A stretch of 41,371 nucleotides of DNA from Bacteroidales bacterium (GCA_016290385.1 JAEETO010000009.1:1-41371), one strand, 5' to 3'; shown: positions 6,771 to 16,188, counted from the stretch's first letter. Numbers and translations: made by a program. Notes: generated by a model not told the origin, from the letters alone.

Positions 6771-8327
6771 ATGAAAAAATGTCTGATGTATATGCTGACA
6801 GCCTTTGTGGCTATCAGTTTTTCTTTGTCCCTTTCCGCACAGGACAAGACCGTCAAGAAAATCATTGAAATCGGCACTACCGACAACCGGACCATGGAGC
6901 ACGACGACTTCCTGGCCAATGTGATCGGCGGCCGTATCGTCGGTTCCGCCGCCCTGACGGAGGCGGAAGCCTGGGTGAAGGAGCAGTTCGAGTCGTGGGG
7001 ACTGGAAGTGATGGTGCAGGAAGCCGGCCAGATCAACGTGGGATTCAACCGCGGTCCCTGGTTCGGACGCATGCTGAGTGAAGACGGCATGGTGCTGCAT
7101 TTCGGCACGCCGTCCTATACGGCCGGCACCCGCGGCAAGCAGGCGGGACATGTGCTCATGGAGCCCAAGACCCGCCGTGACCTCGACCGCATGAAGGGCG
7201 CGCTCAAGGGCGCCTGGGTGCTGCTCGATGCCGAGTCGAACGGCATGGCCATCGACTGGTCGCCCAAGGCTGACGAACAGCGCGCCGAAGTCATTGCCAA
7301 GAACGAGGAGATCGATAAGGAGAACAACGAGATCCGTCGCTGGAATTTCGAGCACCGCGATGCCGAGCCCAAGCCGATGAAAGAATATGAGAGTGCCCCG
7401 GCCCTCTTCTACCGCGAAATGGTCGATGCCGGCGTGCTGGGCTTCATCCGTTCGGCCAAGGTGCCCCTCCAGGTGATGTACGATCGCGCCAACTGCTACA
7501 ACATCACGATGGAAAATCTCCCGAAGGTCTGCGACATCTGCCTCGACGAGGCGCAGTTCAAGGTCATCAAGGAGAAAGTGCAGCGCAAGGACATTTTCCA
7601 GCTGGAGTTCGAGATTCGCAACCATTTCTACCGCGGTCCGGTGAAATACCACAATGTGATCGGTATCCTGCGTGGCAGCAAATACCCGAAAGAATACGTG
7701 CTGGCCGGCGGCCATCTCGATTCCTATGACATCGGTTCGGGCGCCGTGGACGATGGCAACGGCACGTCCGTGACCATGGAGGCGGCCCGTCTGGTGGCCC
7801 TTTCCGGTGCCAAGCCCAAGCGGACGATGCTCTTCTGCATCTGGACGGGCGAGGAGTTCGGCCTGCTGGGCTCGAAATTCTTCGTGGAGAACAAGACCGT
7901 GCCGCTCGACAAGATTTCGAATTATTTCAACCGCGACGGCGGCCCGCTCTGCGCCACCGGCATCTCCGTACCTCCGGCCATGTATGACGACTTCGTGGAA
8001 GTCTGCAAGCCCATCATGAACCTGAATCCTGACTTCCCGTTCACCGTCGAGAAGCGGCAGGGTCCGCCGCAGGCGCGGCCGACCCGCGCCGGTGGCAGCG
8101 ACCACGCCTACTTCACGATGAACGGCGTCCCGGCCATCTCCTTCCGCGAGACCGACCCGAAGGGCTACAACTTCGAGTACCGTGAAATCTGGCACACCGA
8201 GCGTGACATCTACAATAAGGTGATCCCCGAATACATGGAACACTCCGCGGTCGTGACCGCCGTCGTCATGTACGGCCTCGCCAACCTTGACCATCTCCTC
8301 TCCCGAGACGGTTTGTACAAGGAATAG
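6771..8327 (+). CDS. Secreted M28-family zinc peptidase
   Basis: A 518-residue exported metallopeptidase. A Sec signal peptide (MKKCLMYMLTAFVAISFSLS, cleavage near LSA-QD) sends it to the periplasm or outside. The M28 two-zinc site is complete: His315 (GGHLDSYD), Asp327 (VDDGNG), catalytic Glu361 and ligand Glu362 (WTGEEFG), Asp389 (NRDGG) and His445 (SDHAYF). Between signal and catalytic domain lies a region likely to be a PA-type insert (about residues 110-270). Family members are aminopeptidases or dipeptidases, fitting nutrient peptide use by gut Bacteroidales. It is a single-gene unit between two terminators. Confidence 0.92.
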   Translation: MKKCLMYMLTAFVAISFSLSLSAQDKTVKKIIEIGTTDNRTMEHDDFLANVIGGRIVGSAALTEAEAWVKEQFESWGLEVMVQEAGQINVGFNRGPWFGRMLSEDGMVLHFGTPSYTAGTRGKQAGHVLMEPKTRRDLDRMKGALKGAWVLLDAESNGMAIDWSPKADEQRAEVIAKNEEIDKENNEIRRWNFEHRDAEPKPMKEYESAPALFYREMVDAGVLGFIRSAKVPLQVMYDRANCYNITMENLPKVCDICLDEAQFKVIKEKVQRKDIFQLEFEIRNHFYRGPVKYHNVIGILRGSKYPKEYVLAGGHLDSYDIGSGAVDDGNGTSVTMEAARLVALSGAKPKRTMLFCIWTGEEFGLLGSKFFVENKTVPLDKISNYFNRDGGPLCATGISVPPAMYDDFVEVCKPIMNLNPDFPFTVEKRQGPPQARPTRAGGSDHAYFTMNGVPAISFRETDPKGYNFEYREIWHTERDIYNKVIPEYMEHSAVVTAVVMYGLANLDHLLSRDGLYKE

Positions 8328-8352
8328 AGCGATTTTTTCATCTTTTTGAGCT

Positions 8353-8381
8353 GCCGCCCGGTTTTTCCGGGCGGCTTTTTT
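8353..8381 (+). terminator. Intrinsic terminator after the M28 peptidase
   Basis: Stem GCCGCCCGG (8353-8361), loop of five T, stem CCGGGCGGC (8367-8375), then six T residues. A textbook rho-independent terminator. Confidence 0.92.
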
Positions 8382-8409
8382 GTGTGGTGCGATTTTTGTT
8401 GTATTTTTG
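8379..8409 (+). promoter_or_regulatory. Bacteroidota promoter for the RND efflux operon
   Basis: A -33 box TTTG (8379-8382), 19 bp spacer and -7 box TATTTTTG (8402-8409) match the Bacteroidota consensus exactly. The -33 box overlaps the T-run of the preceding terminator. The tolC-like gene starts 31 bp after the -7 element. Confidence 0.75.
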
Positions 8410-8440
8410 CGCCTTCATACGCTGATAAAATCCTTTAAGA

Positions 8441-9739
8441 ATGAGAAATATGATGAAGAAATCAGGACTGTTCGTGCTTGCCCTGCTTGTCGCAGCCGGC
8501 GCATTCGCACAGAACGGTTCCGGAACGATTTCGTTTACCCTCGACGAGGCACAGCAATATGCAATCGAACACAACCGGACCCTCGCCAACGCCTCGCTGG
8601 ACATCCAGAAAGCACAGGCCAACAAGTGGAAGGCGATCGCCGGCATGCTGCCGCAGGTCACCGCAGCCACCAGTTACTCCAACATGATGGGTTACAAGAT
8701 GGACCTCGGCCAGATGCAGATATCAATGCCTCCTTACGCCACCTTCAACCTCACGACCAACATCGCCCTGAGCGGCGCCCAGATCATATCGATCGGCGTG
8801 GCCAACATTTCGCGCAAGATGGCTGACCTCACCCTGCAAAAGTCGGAAAAAGAGATCGCCAACCAGGTGGAAACCATCTATTTCTCGGCACTGGTGACCG
8901 AAGAGACCCTTCAACTGCTCAAGCAGAACCTTGAGAGTATGCAGAAACTCTACAAGATGACCCAGAAATCCGTGGACGTTGGCGTGGCCGAGCAGACCGA
9001 CGCCGACCAGCTGCTGGTGCAGGTAGCCACGATGGAGAACACCATCAACACCACCGAGCGCGCGCTGGAGATGGTTTACAACACGCTCCGGCTTCAGCTC
9101 TGCCTGGAGGAAGATGCCCAGATCGTATTGACGCAAGGACTTGACGACCTGCTGAACCTGACAGCGGCATCGAGCCTGCTCGACGAGCGCTTCGACATCG
9201 AACGGAACTACGATTACCAACTCCTGAAACAGAACACCGAACTGACCCGGAAGCAGATTGCCCTGACCGGGTGGACGAACGGTCCCACGTTCAGCATCTA
9301 CCATCAGTACAGCGGCCGCCACAACTTCAGCAACGAGCCCACCATGAACATGACGCCGCCCAACATGATCGGCGCACAGCTCAATATCCCGATCTTCACG
9401 TCCGGCAAGATGACCGCCACCATGAAAGAGGCGCGCCTGAACTACCAGAAACAGCTCAATACCCTGGCAGATACCGAACTGAGCCTGTACGTGCAGCACC
9501 ACCAGCTGGTCTATAACCTGCGTAGCGCCCTCGAGAAGTACGACATTCAGAAACAGAACGTGGATGTGGCCCAGCGCGTGTTCGACAACATCTCCAAAAA
9601 ATACGAACAGGGCGTGGCGTCGAGCCTCGACGTGACCAATTCCGGCACGAACCTCCTCAACGCGCAAAGCAACTACGTGCAGGCCCTGTTCGACATCATC
9701 GATGCACAAGTGGCTCTCGAACAACTCCTGAATAAATAG
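8441..9739 (+). CDS. TolC-family outer membrane efflux protein
   Basis: A 432-residue outer-membrane channel of the TolC/OEP type, first gene of an RND efflux operon. Signal peptide MRNMMKKSGLFVLALLVAAG ends at AFA-QN. Two halves each show long heptad-like helices (for example KQNLESMQKLYKMTQKSVDVG and the later NVDVAQRVFDNISKKYEQG), the tunnel-forming coiled coils of the family. VGVAEQTDADQLLVQ and the C-terminal QGVASSLDVTNSGTNLLNAQ match the conserved EP2 repeat signatures. ATGs at 8441, 8450 and 8453 are all possible; the first is given. Two bases separate it from the adaptor gene. Confidence 0.92.
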   Translation: MRNMMKKSGLFVLALLVAAGAFAQNGSGTISFTLDEAQQYAIEHNRTLANASLDIQKAQANKWKAIAGMLPQVTAATSYSNMMGYKMDLGQMQISMPPYATFNLTTNIALSGAQIISIGVANISRKMADLTLQKSEKEIANQVETIYFSALVTEETLQLLKQNLESMQKLYKMTQKSVDVGVAEQTDADQLLVQVATMENTINTTERALEMVYNTLRLQLCLEEDAQIVLTQGLDDLLNLTAASSLLDERFDIERNYDYQLLKQNTELTRKQIALTGWTNGPTFSIYHQYSGRHNFSNEPTMNMTPPNMIGAQLNIPIFTSGKMTATMKEARLNYQKQLNTLADTELSLYVQHHQLVYNLRSALEKYDIQKQNVDVAQRVFDNISKKYEQGVASSLDVTNSGTNLLNAQSNYVQALFDIIDAQVALEQLLNK

Positions 9740-9741
9740 AA

Positions 9742-10767
9742 ATGAACCATATGAAAAGAAGCAGTATTCTTTTAGTGGCGGCCCTGGCCGTCCTTGCCAC
9801 TGCGTGCGGCGGCAAGCAAACCGAGCAGAAGATGGAAGACCGGGTGGAACTCGTGGAGACCACCACGCTCGTCATGTCCGACATCACGCGTGAACTCGAA
9901 TTCTCCACCACGCTGGAGAGCTGGCAGTCGGTCAAAATATCCCCGTCCGTCACCGGCATCATCGAGCACATCTACGCGGACGTGGCCACCGACGTGGCCG
10001 CCGGCGCGATGCTCGTCCGGATGGACCAGAACCAGTACAACACCACGAAACTGACCTACGCCAACCTCGGCGTGGAGCTGCAGCGCATGGAAACGCTCCG
10101 CGAGAGCGGCGCCGTGTCGCAGCAGACCTACGACCAGACGAAGCTGAGCTACGAGCAGACCAAAGAGACGCTTGACTTCCTGGAGAAGAACACCTTCGTA
10201 CGTGCGCCCTTCTCCGGCGTGATCACGGCCAAGAACTATGAGGACGGTGAGCTTTACAGCGGACAGCCCATCCTCGAGCTGACGCAGATCTATCTCCTGA
10301 AGGCCCTGATCCCCATCCCGGAGAACTATTTTCCGCATGTGAAGAAAGGCATGCCGGTCAACATCCAGACGGATATCTACCCCGGTGAGACCTTCCCCGC
10401 CACGATCGATATCATCTACCCGACCATCGAACCCACATCGCACACCTTCCCTGCCAAGCTGCGGATTCCGAACAAGAGCCTGAAACTGCGTCCGGGCATG
10501 TATGCCAAGACCCGCATGACCGTGGGCATGGACCGCGCCCTCGTGGTGCCCTACCAGGCCGTGCTGAAACTTACCGGCTCGAACGACCGCTATGTCTTCC
10601 TCGATGAGGGCGGCGTGGCCAAACGCGTGTTCGTGAAGCTGGGCCAGCGTTTCGACGACAAGATCGAAGTCATCAGCGACGAACTCAAGGAAGGCGACCA
10701 CCTCGTAACGGTGGGCCAGGGCAAGCTGGTCGACGGCACGAAGTTGAACGTAACCAAGGAGAACTAA
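9742..10767 (+). CDS. RND efflux periplasmic adaptor (membrane fusion protein)
   Basis: A 341-residue adaptor linking the inner-membrane pump to the TolC-like channel. It has a lipoprotein signal with lipobox LATAC (Cys22). The lipoyl/barrel-sandwich halves are at SVKISPSVTGIIEHIYADVA and FVRAPFSGVITAKNYEDGE, separated by a short coiled-coil hairpin (LQRMETLRESGAVSQQTYDQ). A beta-barrel domain (LKALIPIPENYFPHVKKGM) and a membrane-proximal domain (LRPGMYAKTRMTV, VPYQAVLKLTG) follow. It is shorter than E. coli AcrA, with the hairpin compact. Three bases separate it from the permease gene. Confidence 0.94.
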   Translation: MNHMKRSSILLVAALAVLATACGGKQTEQKMEDRVELVETTTLVMSDITRELEFSTTLESWQSVKISPSVTGIIEHIYADVATDVAAGAMLVRMDQNQYNTTKLTYANLGVELQRMETLRESGAVSQQTYDQTKLSYEQTKETLDFLEKNTFVRAPFSGVITAKNYEDGELYSGQPILELTQIYLLKALIPIPENYFPHVKKGMPVNIQTDIYPGETFPATIDIIYPTIEPTSHTFPAKLRIPNKSLKLRPGMYAKTRMTVGMDRALVVPYQAVLKLTGSNDRYVFLDEGGVAKRVFVKLGQRFDDKIEVISDELKEGDHLVTVGQGKLVDGTKLNVTKEN

Positions 10768-10770
10768 ACG

Positions 10771-13700
10771 ATGAGTATCTACAAATCAGCGATCGAGAAG
10801 CCGGTCACCACGGCGCTGATCTTTGTGGCGGTCATCGTCATCGGCGTGTTCTCGCTCCTGCGGCTGCCGATCGACCAGTTCCCGGAGATGGAACCGCCGT
10901 ACATCACGGTGATGACCACCTATGCGGGCGCTTCCGCCAGCGAGATCGAGACCAACGTGACCAAGATCATCGAGAACAGCCTCACGTCGGTCGACGGCCT
11001 GAAGGAGCTGACCTCTTCCTCGCGCGACAACATGTCGGTGGTCTCCCTGGAAATGGAGTGGGGAGCCAACCTCGACGAGGCAGCCAACGACATACGATCG
11101 TACATCGACATGGTCAAGAGCAACCTGCCTGACGGTTGCTCCAGCCCGGTGATGTTCAAGCTCAATTCGAGCCTGATGCCGATCATCCAGTATTCCGTGA
11201 TGGCGAAGGAAAGCTATCCCGGCCTGGAGAAGATCATGAACGACGAGGTGGTCCCGCAGCTCAACCGCATCAAGGGCATCGGCTCCGTGTCGGTCTCCGG
11301 CGCCCCCGACCGCTATGTCTATATCGACATCGACCAGGCCAAGCTCGACGGCTTCGGCCTGACCCTCGAGCAGGTGGCCAACTCCATCAGCGTGAACAAC
11401 CTGAACCTCTCGAGCGGTACGGTGAAGATGAACAAGGAGCAGTACCAGATGCAGGTGCGCGGCGAGTACGGACAGAGCGCCGAGATATCGGACATCGTGG
11501 TGTATACCACGCCGCAGGGCCAGAAAGTGTTTGTCCGCGACCTGGCCGCCGTCCGCGATACCATCAAGGATCTCTCGCTCGACGAGAAGGTGGACAGCAA
11601 GGAAGCCGTCCGCCTGATCATCGCCAAGAAATCGGGCTCCAACACCGTGCAGGTCTGCAAGGACGTGCGCAAGGAGCTCGCCAAGATCGAGAAAACCCTG
11701 CCCTCCGACGTCGAGATCAAGATGATCTACGACTCGTCCGAAGAGATCGAGAACGCCATCGGCTCGCTGGAGGAATCCATCCTCTACGCTCTGCTCTTCG
11801 TGGTGCTGGTGGTCTTCTTCTTCCTGGGCAAGTGGCGCGCGACCCTGATCATCGGCATTACCATCCCGATCGCCCTGATCGTGGCCTTCATCTACCTGCT
11901 GATGGTCGGCAGCTCGCTCAACATCATCTCCCTGTCCGCGCTGACGGTGGCCATCGGCATGGTGGTCGACGACGCCATCGTGGTCCTGGAGAACATCTCC
12001 AAGCATATCGACCGCGGCTCATCGCCGCATGAGGCGGCTATCTATGCGACCAACGAAGTGTGGACCTCCGTGATCGCGACGACGCTCGTCATCGCGGCGG
12101 TGTTCATCCCCCTGACGATGCTCACCGGCATGGCCGGCATCCTCTTCAAGGAACTGGGCTGGATTGTGACCATCGTGGTCTCCACGTCGACGGTGGTGGC
12201 CATCTCGCTGATCCCGATGCTCTGCTCGAAGCTGCTGAAGGCCAATAAGGTGAAGATCGACGAGAAAGGACACCTCGTGGAGGTGGACGACAAGCACGGC
12301 TGGTATGAACGCACCGTGGTGAGTTTCCTCAACAAGGTCGACAAGGCCTACGCCAGATTGCTCAGCTGGTGCCTGCGCCACAAACTGGTCACCATCGTCA
12401 TCGTCCTGATCTTCTTCGGTCTTTCGATGATTCCGATGATTGCCGGCAAGATCGGTACCGACTTCATGCAGAACAGCGACAACGGCCGTCTGAGCGTGAC
12501 CGTGGAAGTACAGCCGGGTACCCGCATCGAGAACACGGCCGCCCTGGCCCGCAGGCTGGAAGCCCGCATCGTCGAGCTGGTGCCCGAGGTCAAGCGTATT
12601 TCGACGTCCGCCGGTTCCAACGACGAGAGCTCCATCAGCGCCCTCTTCTCCTCCAATACCAACTACAAGATCTCGATGACGGTGGTCTGCACCAAGAAAT
12701 ACGAACGCAAACGCACCATCGACGAGATCGCCGAGGTCATCCGCCAGGAGTTGTCGAACTATCCTGAGATCATCGAATACCAGTGCATGGCTGCCGGCGG
12801 CATGGGTGGTGGCGGCGCCTCCACGGTCGATGTGGAGATCTATGGCTATGACTTCGACGAGACGAGCCTCTACGCCCAGGAGATCCGCGACGCCATCATC
12901 GCGAACGTGCCGGGCGCCCGCAACGTGCGCGTCACCCGTGACAAGGACCGTCCCGAGCTGAAACTCGTGATCGACAAGGAAAAAGCCGCCATGTACGGCT
13001 TGAACACCGCCACCGTGTCGCAGTATGTGCGCAACCGCGTGGCCGGCTACACGGCCGGTTTCCTGAAAGAGGACGGCGACGAATACAACATCGTGGTCCG
13101 CCTCAAGGAAGAGGACCGCAACTCCTTGAGCGACATCCTCGACCTTACCATCCCGACCGCGACGGGCTACCGCATCAAACTGAGCGAGATTGCCTCGATC
13201 GAGGAATACTGGGCGCCGCAGACCATCGAGCGCAAGAGCCGCCAGCGCTACGTCCGCGTGACGGCCCTGCCGTACAAGACCTCGCTGGGCGAACTGGCTA
13301 AAGACATCCAGGTCCAGGTCGACCAGCACAGGGCTCCTTCGGGCGTGTCGGTGGTGCTGGCCGGCGACTATGAGGACCAGCAGAAGTCCTTCAGCGACAT
13401 CATTACGCTGGGCCTGCTCATCATCCTGCTCGTGTACATCGTGATGGCCTCGCAGTTCGAGAGCCTCGGCAAGCCTGCCGTGATCATGCTGGCCATCCCG
13501 TTCGCCCTTTCGGGCGTGGTGCTGGCCCTCTGGATCACGGGGACGACCCTCGACATGATCGGCGCCCTCGGTATCGTGATGCTCATCGGTATCGTGGTGA
13601 AGAACGGTATCGTGCTGGTGGACTACATCAACCTGATGCGCGACCGCGGCTACAGGCTCAACGACGCCATCGCCCTGTCGGGCGCCTCGCGTCTGCGCCC

Positions 13701-13947
13701 GGTGCTCATGACGGCCTTCACGACCCTGCTTGGCATGCTCCCGATGGCTCTGAGCCGCGGCGAGGGTTCCGAGATGTGGCGTCCGCTCGGCATCGTGGTG
13801 ATCGGCGGCCTGCTGGTCTCGACCTTCATCACCCTGATCATCGTGCCGGTGGTCTATGGCCTGATCTCCCGTAGCGGCGAGCGCAACAAGGAAGAGAAGC
13901 AGCGCAAGGAATTTATCTTCATGAACCTGAACCCTGACCAAGAATAG
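10771..13947 (+). CDS. RND multidrug efflux permease (AcrB/HAE1 type)
   Basis: A 1058-residue inner-membrane proton-driven exporter. The usual architecture is seen: TM1 (VTTALIFVAVIVIGVFSLL) after SAIEKP, a first periplasmic loop with PPYITVMTTYAGASASEIE, TM2-6 with the proton-relay motif GMVVDDAIVVLENI, a second periplasmic loop, and TM8-12 including GIVVKNGIVLVDYINLMRD. A glycine/methionine-rich patch (AAGGMGGGGAST) lies in the second loop. HAE1-type pumps export drugs, bile acids, detergents or dyes; bile salts are a plausible load for a gut organism, by inference. It follows its adaptor and channel genes and is followed by a PII-like gene. Confidence 0.96.
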   Translation: MSIYKSAIEKPVTTALIFVAVIVIGVFSLLRLPIDQFPEMEPPYITVMTTYAGASASEIETNVTKIIENSLTSVDGLKELTSSSRDNMSVVSLEMEWGANLDEAANDIRSYIDMVKSNLPDGCSSPVMFKLNSSLMPIIQYSVMAKESYPGLEKIMNDEVVPQLNRIKGIGSVSVSGAPDRYVYIDIDQAKLDGFGLTLEQVANSISVNNLNLSSGTVKMNKEQYQMQVRGEYGQSAEISDIVVYTTPQGQKVFVRDLAAVRDTIKDLSLDEKVDSKEAVRLIIAKKSGSNTVQVCKDVRKELAKIEKTLPSDVEIKMIYDSSEEIENAIGSLEESILYALLFVVLVVFFFLGKWRATLIIGITIPIALIVAFIYLLMVGSSLNIISLSALTVAIGMVVDDAIVVLENISKHIDRGSSPHEAAIYATNEVWTSVIATTLVIAAVFIPLTMLTGMAGILFKELGWIVTIVVSTSTVVAISLIPMLCSKLLKANKVKIDEKGHLVEVDDKHGWYERTVVSFLNKVDKAYARLLSWCLRHKLVTIVIVLIFFGLSMIPMIAGKIGTDFMQNSDNGRLSVTVEVQPGTRIENTAALARRLEARIVELVPEVKRISTSAGSNDESSISALFSSNTNYKISMTVVCTKKYERKRTIDEIAEVIRQELSNYPEIIEYQCMAAGGMGGGGASTVDVEIYGYDFDETSLYAQEIRDAIIANVPGARNVRVTRDKDRPELKLVIDKEKAAMYGLNTATVSQYVRNRVAGYTAGFLKEDGDEYNIVVRLKEEDRNSLSDILDLTIPTATGYRIKLSEIASIEEYWAPQTIERKSRQRYVRVTALPYKTSLGELAKDIQVQVDQHRAPSGVSVVLAGDYEDQQKSFSDIITLGLLIILLVYIVMASQFESLGKPAVIMLAIPFALSGVVLALWITGTTLDMIGALGIVMLIGIVVKNGIVLVDYINLMRDRGYRLNDAIALSGASRLRPVLMTAFTTLLGMLPMALSRGEGSEMWRPLGIVVIGGLLVSTFITLIIVPVVYGLISRSGERNKEEKQRKEFIFMNLNPDQE

Positions 13948-13959
13948 GAGGAACACCCG

Positions 13960-14253
13960 ATGAAAAGTGTGATGATCGTTTTCAACCAGGCTTTCACCAC
14001 CCGTGTGGAATACATGCTCGACCAGCTCAACATCCGTGGCTTCACCTTCTTCGAACAGGTGCAGGGCCGTGGCTCCGTCGACGGCGAACCGCGCCGCGGC
14101 ACGCACACCTGGCCGGAAATGAACTCGGCCGTGATCGCCATCGTCCCTGACGAAAAGGTGGACGAACTGCTGCTGACCGTGCGCAAGCTGGACGCCCGCA
14201 ACAAGGCCGTGGGCATCCGCGCCTTTGTGTGGAATATCGAACAGAGTGTCTGA
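13960..14253 (+). CDS. PG0541-family transporter-associated PII-like protein
   Basis: A 97-residue protein, 12 bases after the RND permease. It resembles the PG0541 family, small PII-like proteins encoded next to RND permeases in Bacteroidales. The ferredoxin-like alternation is visible: MKSVMIVFNQAF, a helix VEYMLDQLNIRGFTFFEQVQ, a flexible loop GRGSVDGEPRRGTHTW in the place of the PII T-loop, then NSAVIAIVPDEKVDELLLTV. PII proteins sense small molecules and gate partner proteins, so a role in tuning the pump is reasonable but unproven. A new promoter follows for trxA, so this is the last gene of the efflux operon. Confidence 0.82.
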   Translation: MKSVMIVFNQAFTTRVEYMLDQLNIRGFTFFEQVQGRGSVDGEPRRGTHTWPEMNSAVIAIVPDEKVDELLLTVRKLDARNKAVGIRAFVWNIEQSV

Positions 14254-14270
14254 CATTCCGAAAAATTGTT

Positions 14271-14278
14271 TAACTTTA
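14271..14278 (+). promoter_or_regulatory. Candidate -7 element for trxA (TAACTTTA)
   Basis: TAACTTTA matches seven of eight positions of a typical TAnnTTTG box, 25 bp before the thioredoxin ATG. No clear -33 box. Confidence 0.4.
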
Positions 14279-14303
14279 CCTTGATTTCAATAAAACGAAG
14301 AAT

Positions 14304-14621
14304 ATGGCACAAGTATTAACTGATTCCAATTTCGCCGAGATCGTCGAACAAGGCACCCTTCCCGTGCTCGTGGACTTCTGGGCCACCTGGTGCGGTCCCT
14401 GCCGCATGCTCTCTCCCGTGGTGGACAAGCTGGCCGAAAAATATGAAGGCAAGATGAACGTGGTCAAATGCAATGTGGACGAAAGCATGGACATCCCCAT
14501 GAAATTCGGCATCCGCAACATTCCCACGCTGCTCTTCTTCAAGAACGGCGAGCTGGTCGACCGTCTGGTGGGCGCCGTCCCCCAGGCCGAGATCGAAAAG
14601 AAAATCGAAGCAATCATCTAA
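14304..14621 (+). CDS. trxA: Thioredoxin
   Basis: A 105-residue cytoplasmic thioredoxin, full length. The redox motif WCGPC has its cysteines at residues 30 and 33 (VDFWATWCGPCRM), the buried Asp is present at residue 24, and the cis-proline follows in GIRNIPTLLFFKNGE. It reduces protein disulfides and is recycled by thioredoxin reductase. The absence of a signal peptide argues for the cytoplasmic housekeeping form. An outer-membrane protein gene starts 11 bases later on the same strand and may be co-transcribed. Confidence 0.97.
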   Translation: MAQVLTDSNFAEIVEQGTLPVLVDFWATWCGPCRMLSPVVDKLAEKYEGKMNVVKCNVDESMDIPMKFGIRNIPTLLFFKNGELVDRLVGAVPQAEIEKKIEAII

Positions 14622-14632
14622 AACCTGAAGAT

Positions 14633-15217
14633 ATGAAAAAACTTAGCTTGCTGCTCGTCAGCATCCTTTGCCTGGGCGTCCTGAACGCTGGCGCACAGGG
14701 CCTGATCGTCAAAGCCGGCTGGAACTACAACAAGTCGTCTGTGAAAGAAATCAAAGATGGCCATAGCGGTTGGCAGGCCGGTATCGGCTACCAGACGGGA
14801 ACTGCATACGGTTTCTCCTTCCAGCCTGAGATTCTTTACAAGGTGAACGGCCTGAAATTCTCCGATGCGGCAGATCTGAATCTGAGCAAGATAGAGGTTC
14901 CCCTCAATCTCCAGTGGGGTCCCGATCTGTTGATCGCCCGTCCGTTCCTTTTGGCAGGACCGTATTTCGGCTACACTTTCAAAGTGCGGGGAAAGGAGGG
15001 TATTCCCGAGAGTGAAATCAAAGCGCTCAACAGGTTTGACTGGGGTGTTGGCGTAGGCTTGGGCGTCAATTTCTGGAAAATCCAGATTGCCGGCAAGTAC
15101 AACTGGAGTTTCGGCACCTTTGCCGACGTGAAGAGCGCCAAGGATGCCATGTCCCATTTCGACAGCCTGAGTGGCCATCCGCGGAGCTTCGAGATTTCTG
15201 TCGCACTGAGATTCTAA
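14633..15217 (+). CDS. Small outer-membrane beta-barrel protein (porin/PorT-like)
   Basis: A 194-residue exported protein, start at ATG 14633 because MKKLSLLLVSILCLGVLNAG is a clear signal peptide ending at GA-QG. The mature part alternates short amphipathic strands with glycine turns (LIVKAGWNYNKSSV, GWQAGIGYQTGTAYGFSFQP, WGVGVGLGVNFWKIQIAGKY) and ends SFEISVALRF, with the terminal Phe typical of outer-membrane barrels. This is the outer-membrane-beta-barrel/PorT-like pattern common in Bacteroidota; the function is unknown. The polyprenyl synthase start lies six bases after its stop. Confidence 0.8.
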   Translation: MKKLSLLLVSILCLGVLNAGAQGLIVKAGWNYNKSSVKEIKDGHSGWQAGIGYQTGTAYGFSFQPEILYKVNGLKFSDAADLNLSKIEVPLNLQWGPDLLIARPFLLAGPYFGYTFKVRGKEGIPESEIKALNRFDWGVGVGLGVNFWKIQIAGKYNWSFGTFADVKSAKDAMSHFDSLSGHPRSFEISVALRF

Positions 15218-15222
15218 ACGCC

Positions 15223-16188
15223 TTGTACAAGGAAGTCCAACGGTTCCTGGGTCAGTCCTGGACGGATTTCCAGCGATGCTTCGCCGAAAGTCTCCAGACG
15301 GACATCCCGCTGCTCGAGAAAGTAAACCGCTTCATTCTGGAGCACGGCGGCAAGAAGCTTCGTCCCACTTTTACGCTGCTCACCGCACAAGCCCTCACAG
15401 GCGCGTGCGATGAGCGCGTTGTTTCTTGTGCGGCGGCGTCCGAGCTGCTGCACACGGCCACACTCCTGCACGACGACGTGGCCGACGACGCCCTCACCCG
15501 CCGGGGTGTGCCCACGGTGATGGCGCTTTACTCACCCTCCACGGCCGTGCTGGTGGGCGACTTCTGGCTTTCCCGGGCGATGGACCTGATCATCGACCAT
15601 CCCGACAAGCGCGTACTGCATATTTTTTCCAAGTGTCTGGGCGACCTGGCCCGGGGAGAGATGCTGCAGCTCGAGCGGGCCGGAAAGGGGGATACCTCCG
15701 AAGCGGACTACCGACAGATCATCTACTGCAAGACCACTTCGCTCTTCGAAGCGGCGGTAGTCAGTGCGGCCCATTCCGTCGGCGCCGGAGAGACGGAGAC
15801 AGAGACCTTCCGTACTTACGCCCGGCATATCGGGCAGGCCTTCCAGATGATGGATGATATCCTCGACTATTCTCCCGAACTTTCCATCGGAAAGCCCACA
15901 GGCCAGGACATCATGGAAAAGAAAATCACCCTGCCGCTGCTTTGCCTGTTCCGGAAAGTCCCCGCCGCTGTCGAACGCCGTCTTCGTCGCCGCATGAAAA
16001 ATCCCGATGCTGCCCTGGTCGAAGAGATCTTCTCGCTGGTGCGGCAATACGACGCGCTCGCCGAAGCGCGCGGCGTCCTGGAAGAAGAGATCCGCCAGGC
16101 CGTCGATGCCCTCGCGCCGGTTCCGGCCTCCGAGGCGAAAGAATATCTGATAAAATTGGCCGGACTGATGGCCGTCAGGACCGCGTAA
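15223..16188 (+). CDS. Polyprenyl (octaprenyl-type) diphosphate synthase
   Basis: A 321-residue trans-isoprenyl diphosphate synthase, which adds isopentenyl units to an allylic diphosphate. Substrate-binding GGKKLRPTF is at residues 42-50, the first Asp-rich motif DDVADD at 84-89 followed by RRG, and the second in QMMDDILDYS, followed by KPTGQDIMEKKITLPLL. The likely product is the menaquinone side chain. No ATG is available near the N-terminus; the only sensible start is TTG at 15223 (MYKEVQRFLG), five bases after the barrel gene stop. Its 3' end overlaps convergent trmB by 14 bp. Confidence 0.92.
   Translation: MYKEVQRFLGQSWTDFQRCFAESLQTDIPLLEKVNRFILEHGGKKLRPTFTLLTAQALTGACDERVVSCAAASELLHTATLLHDDVADDALTRRGVPTVMALYSPSTAVLVGDFWLSRAMDLIIDHPDKRVLHIFSKCLGDLARGEMLQLERAGKGDTSEADYRQIIYCKTTSLFEAAVVSAAHSVGAGETETETFRTYARHIGQAFQMMDDILDYSPELSIGKPTGQDIMEKKITLPLLCLFRKVPAAVERRLRRRMKNPDAALVEEIFSLVRQYDALAEARGVLEEEIRQAVDALAPVPASEAKEYLIKLAGLMAVRTA

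Noticed and set aside
6387-8294. 635-codon antisense frame across the ACP and M28 genes
   Set aside because: Same effect; it crosses a terminator and promoter and shows no family motif.
12019-14256. Very long open frame (745 codons) antisense to the RND permease
   Set aside because: Its product is low-complexity His/Asp/Gly-rich and lies exactly opposite a well-supported gene. GC-rich codon use in the real gene leaves this frame free of stops.
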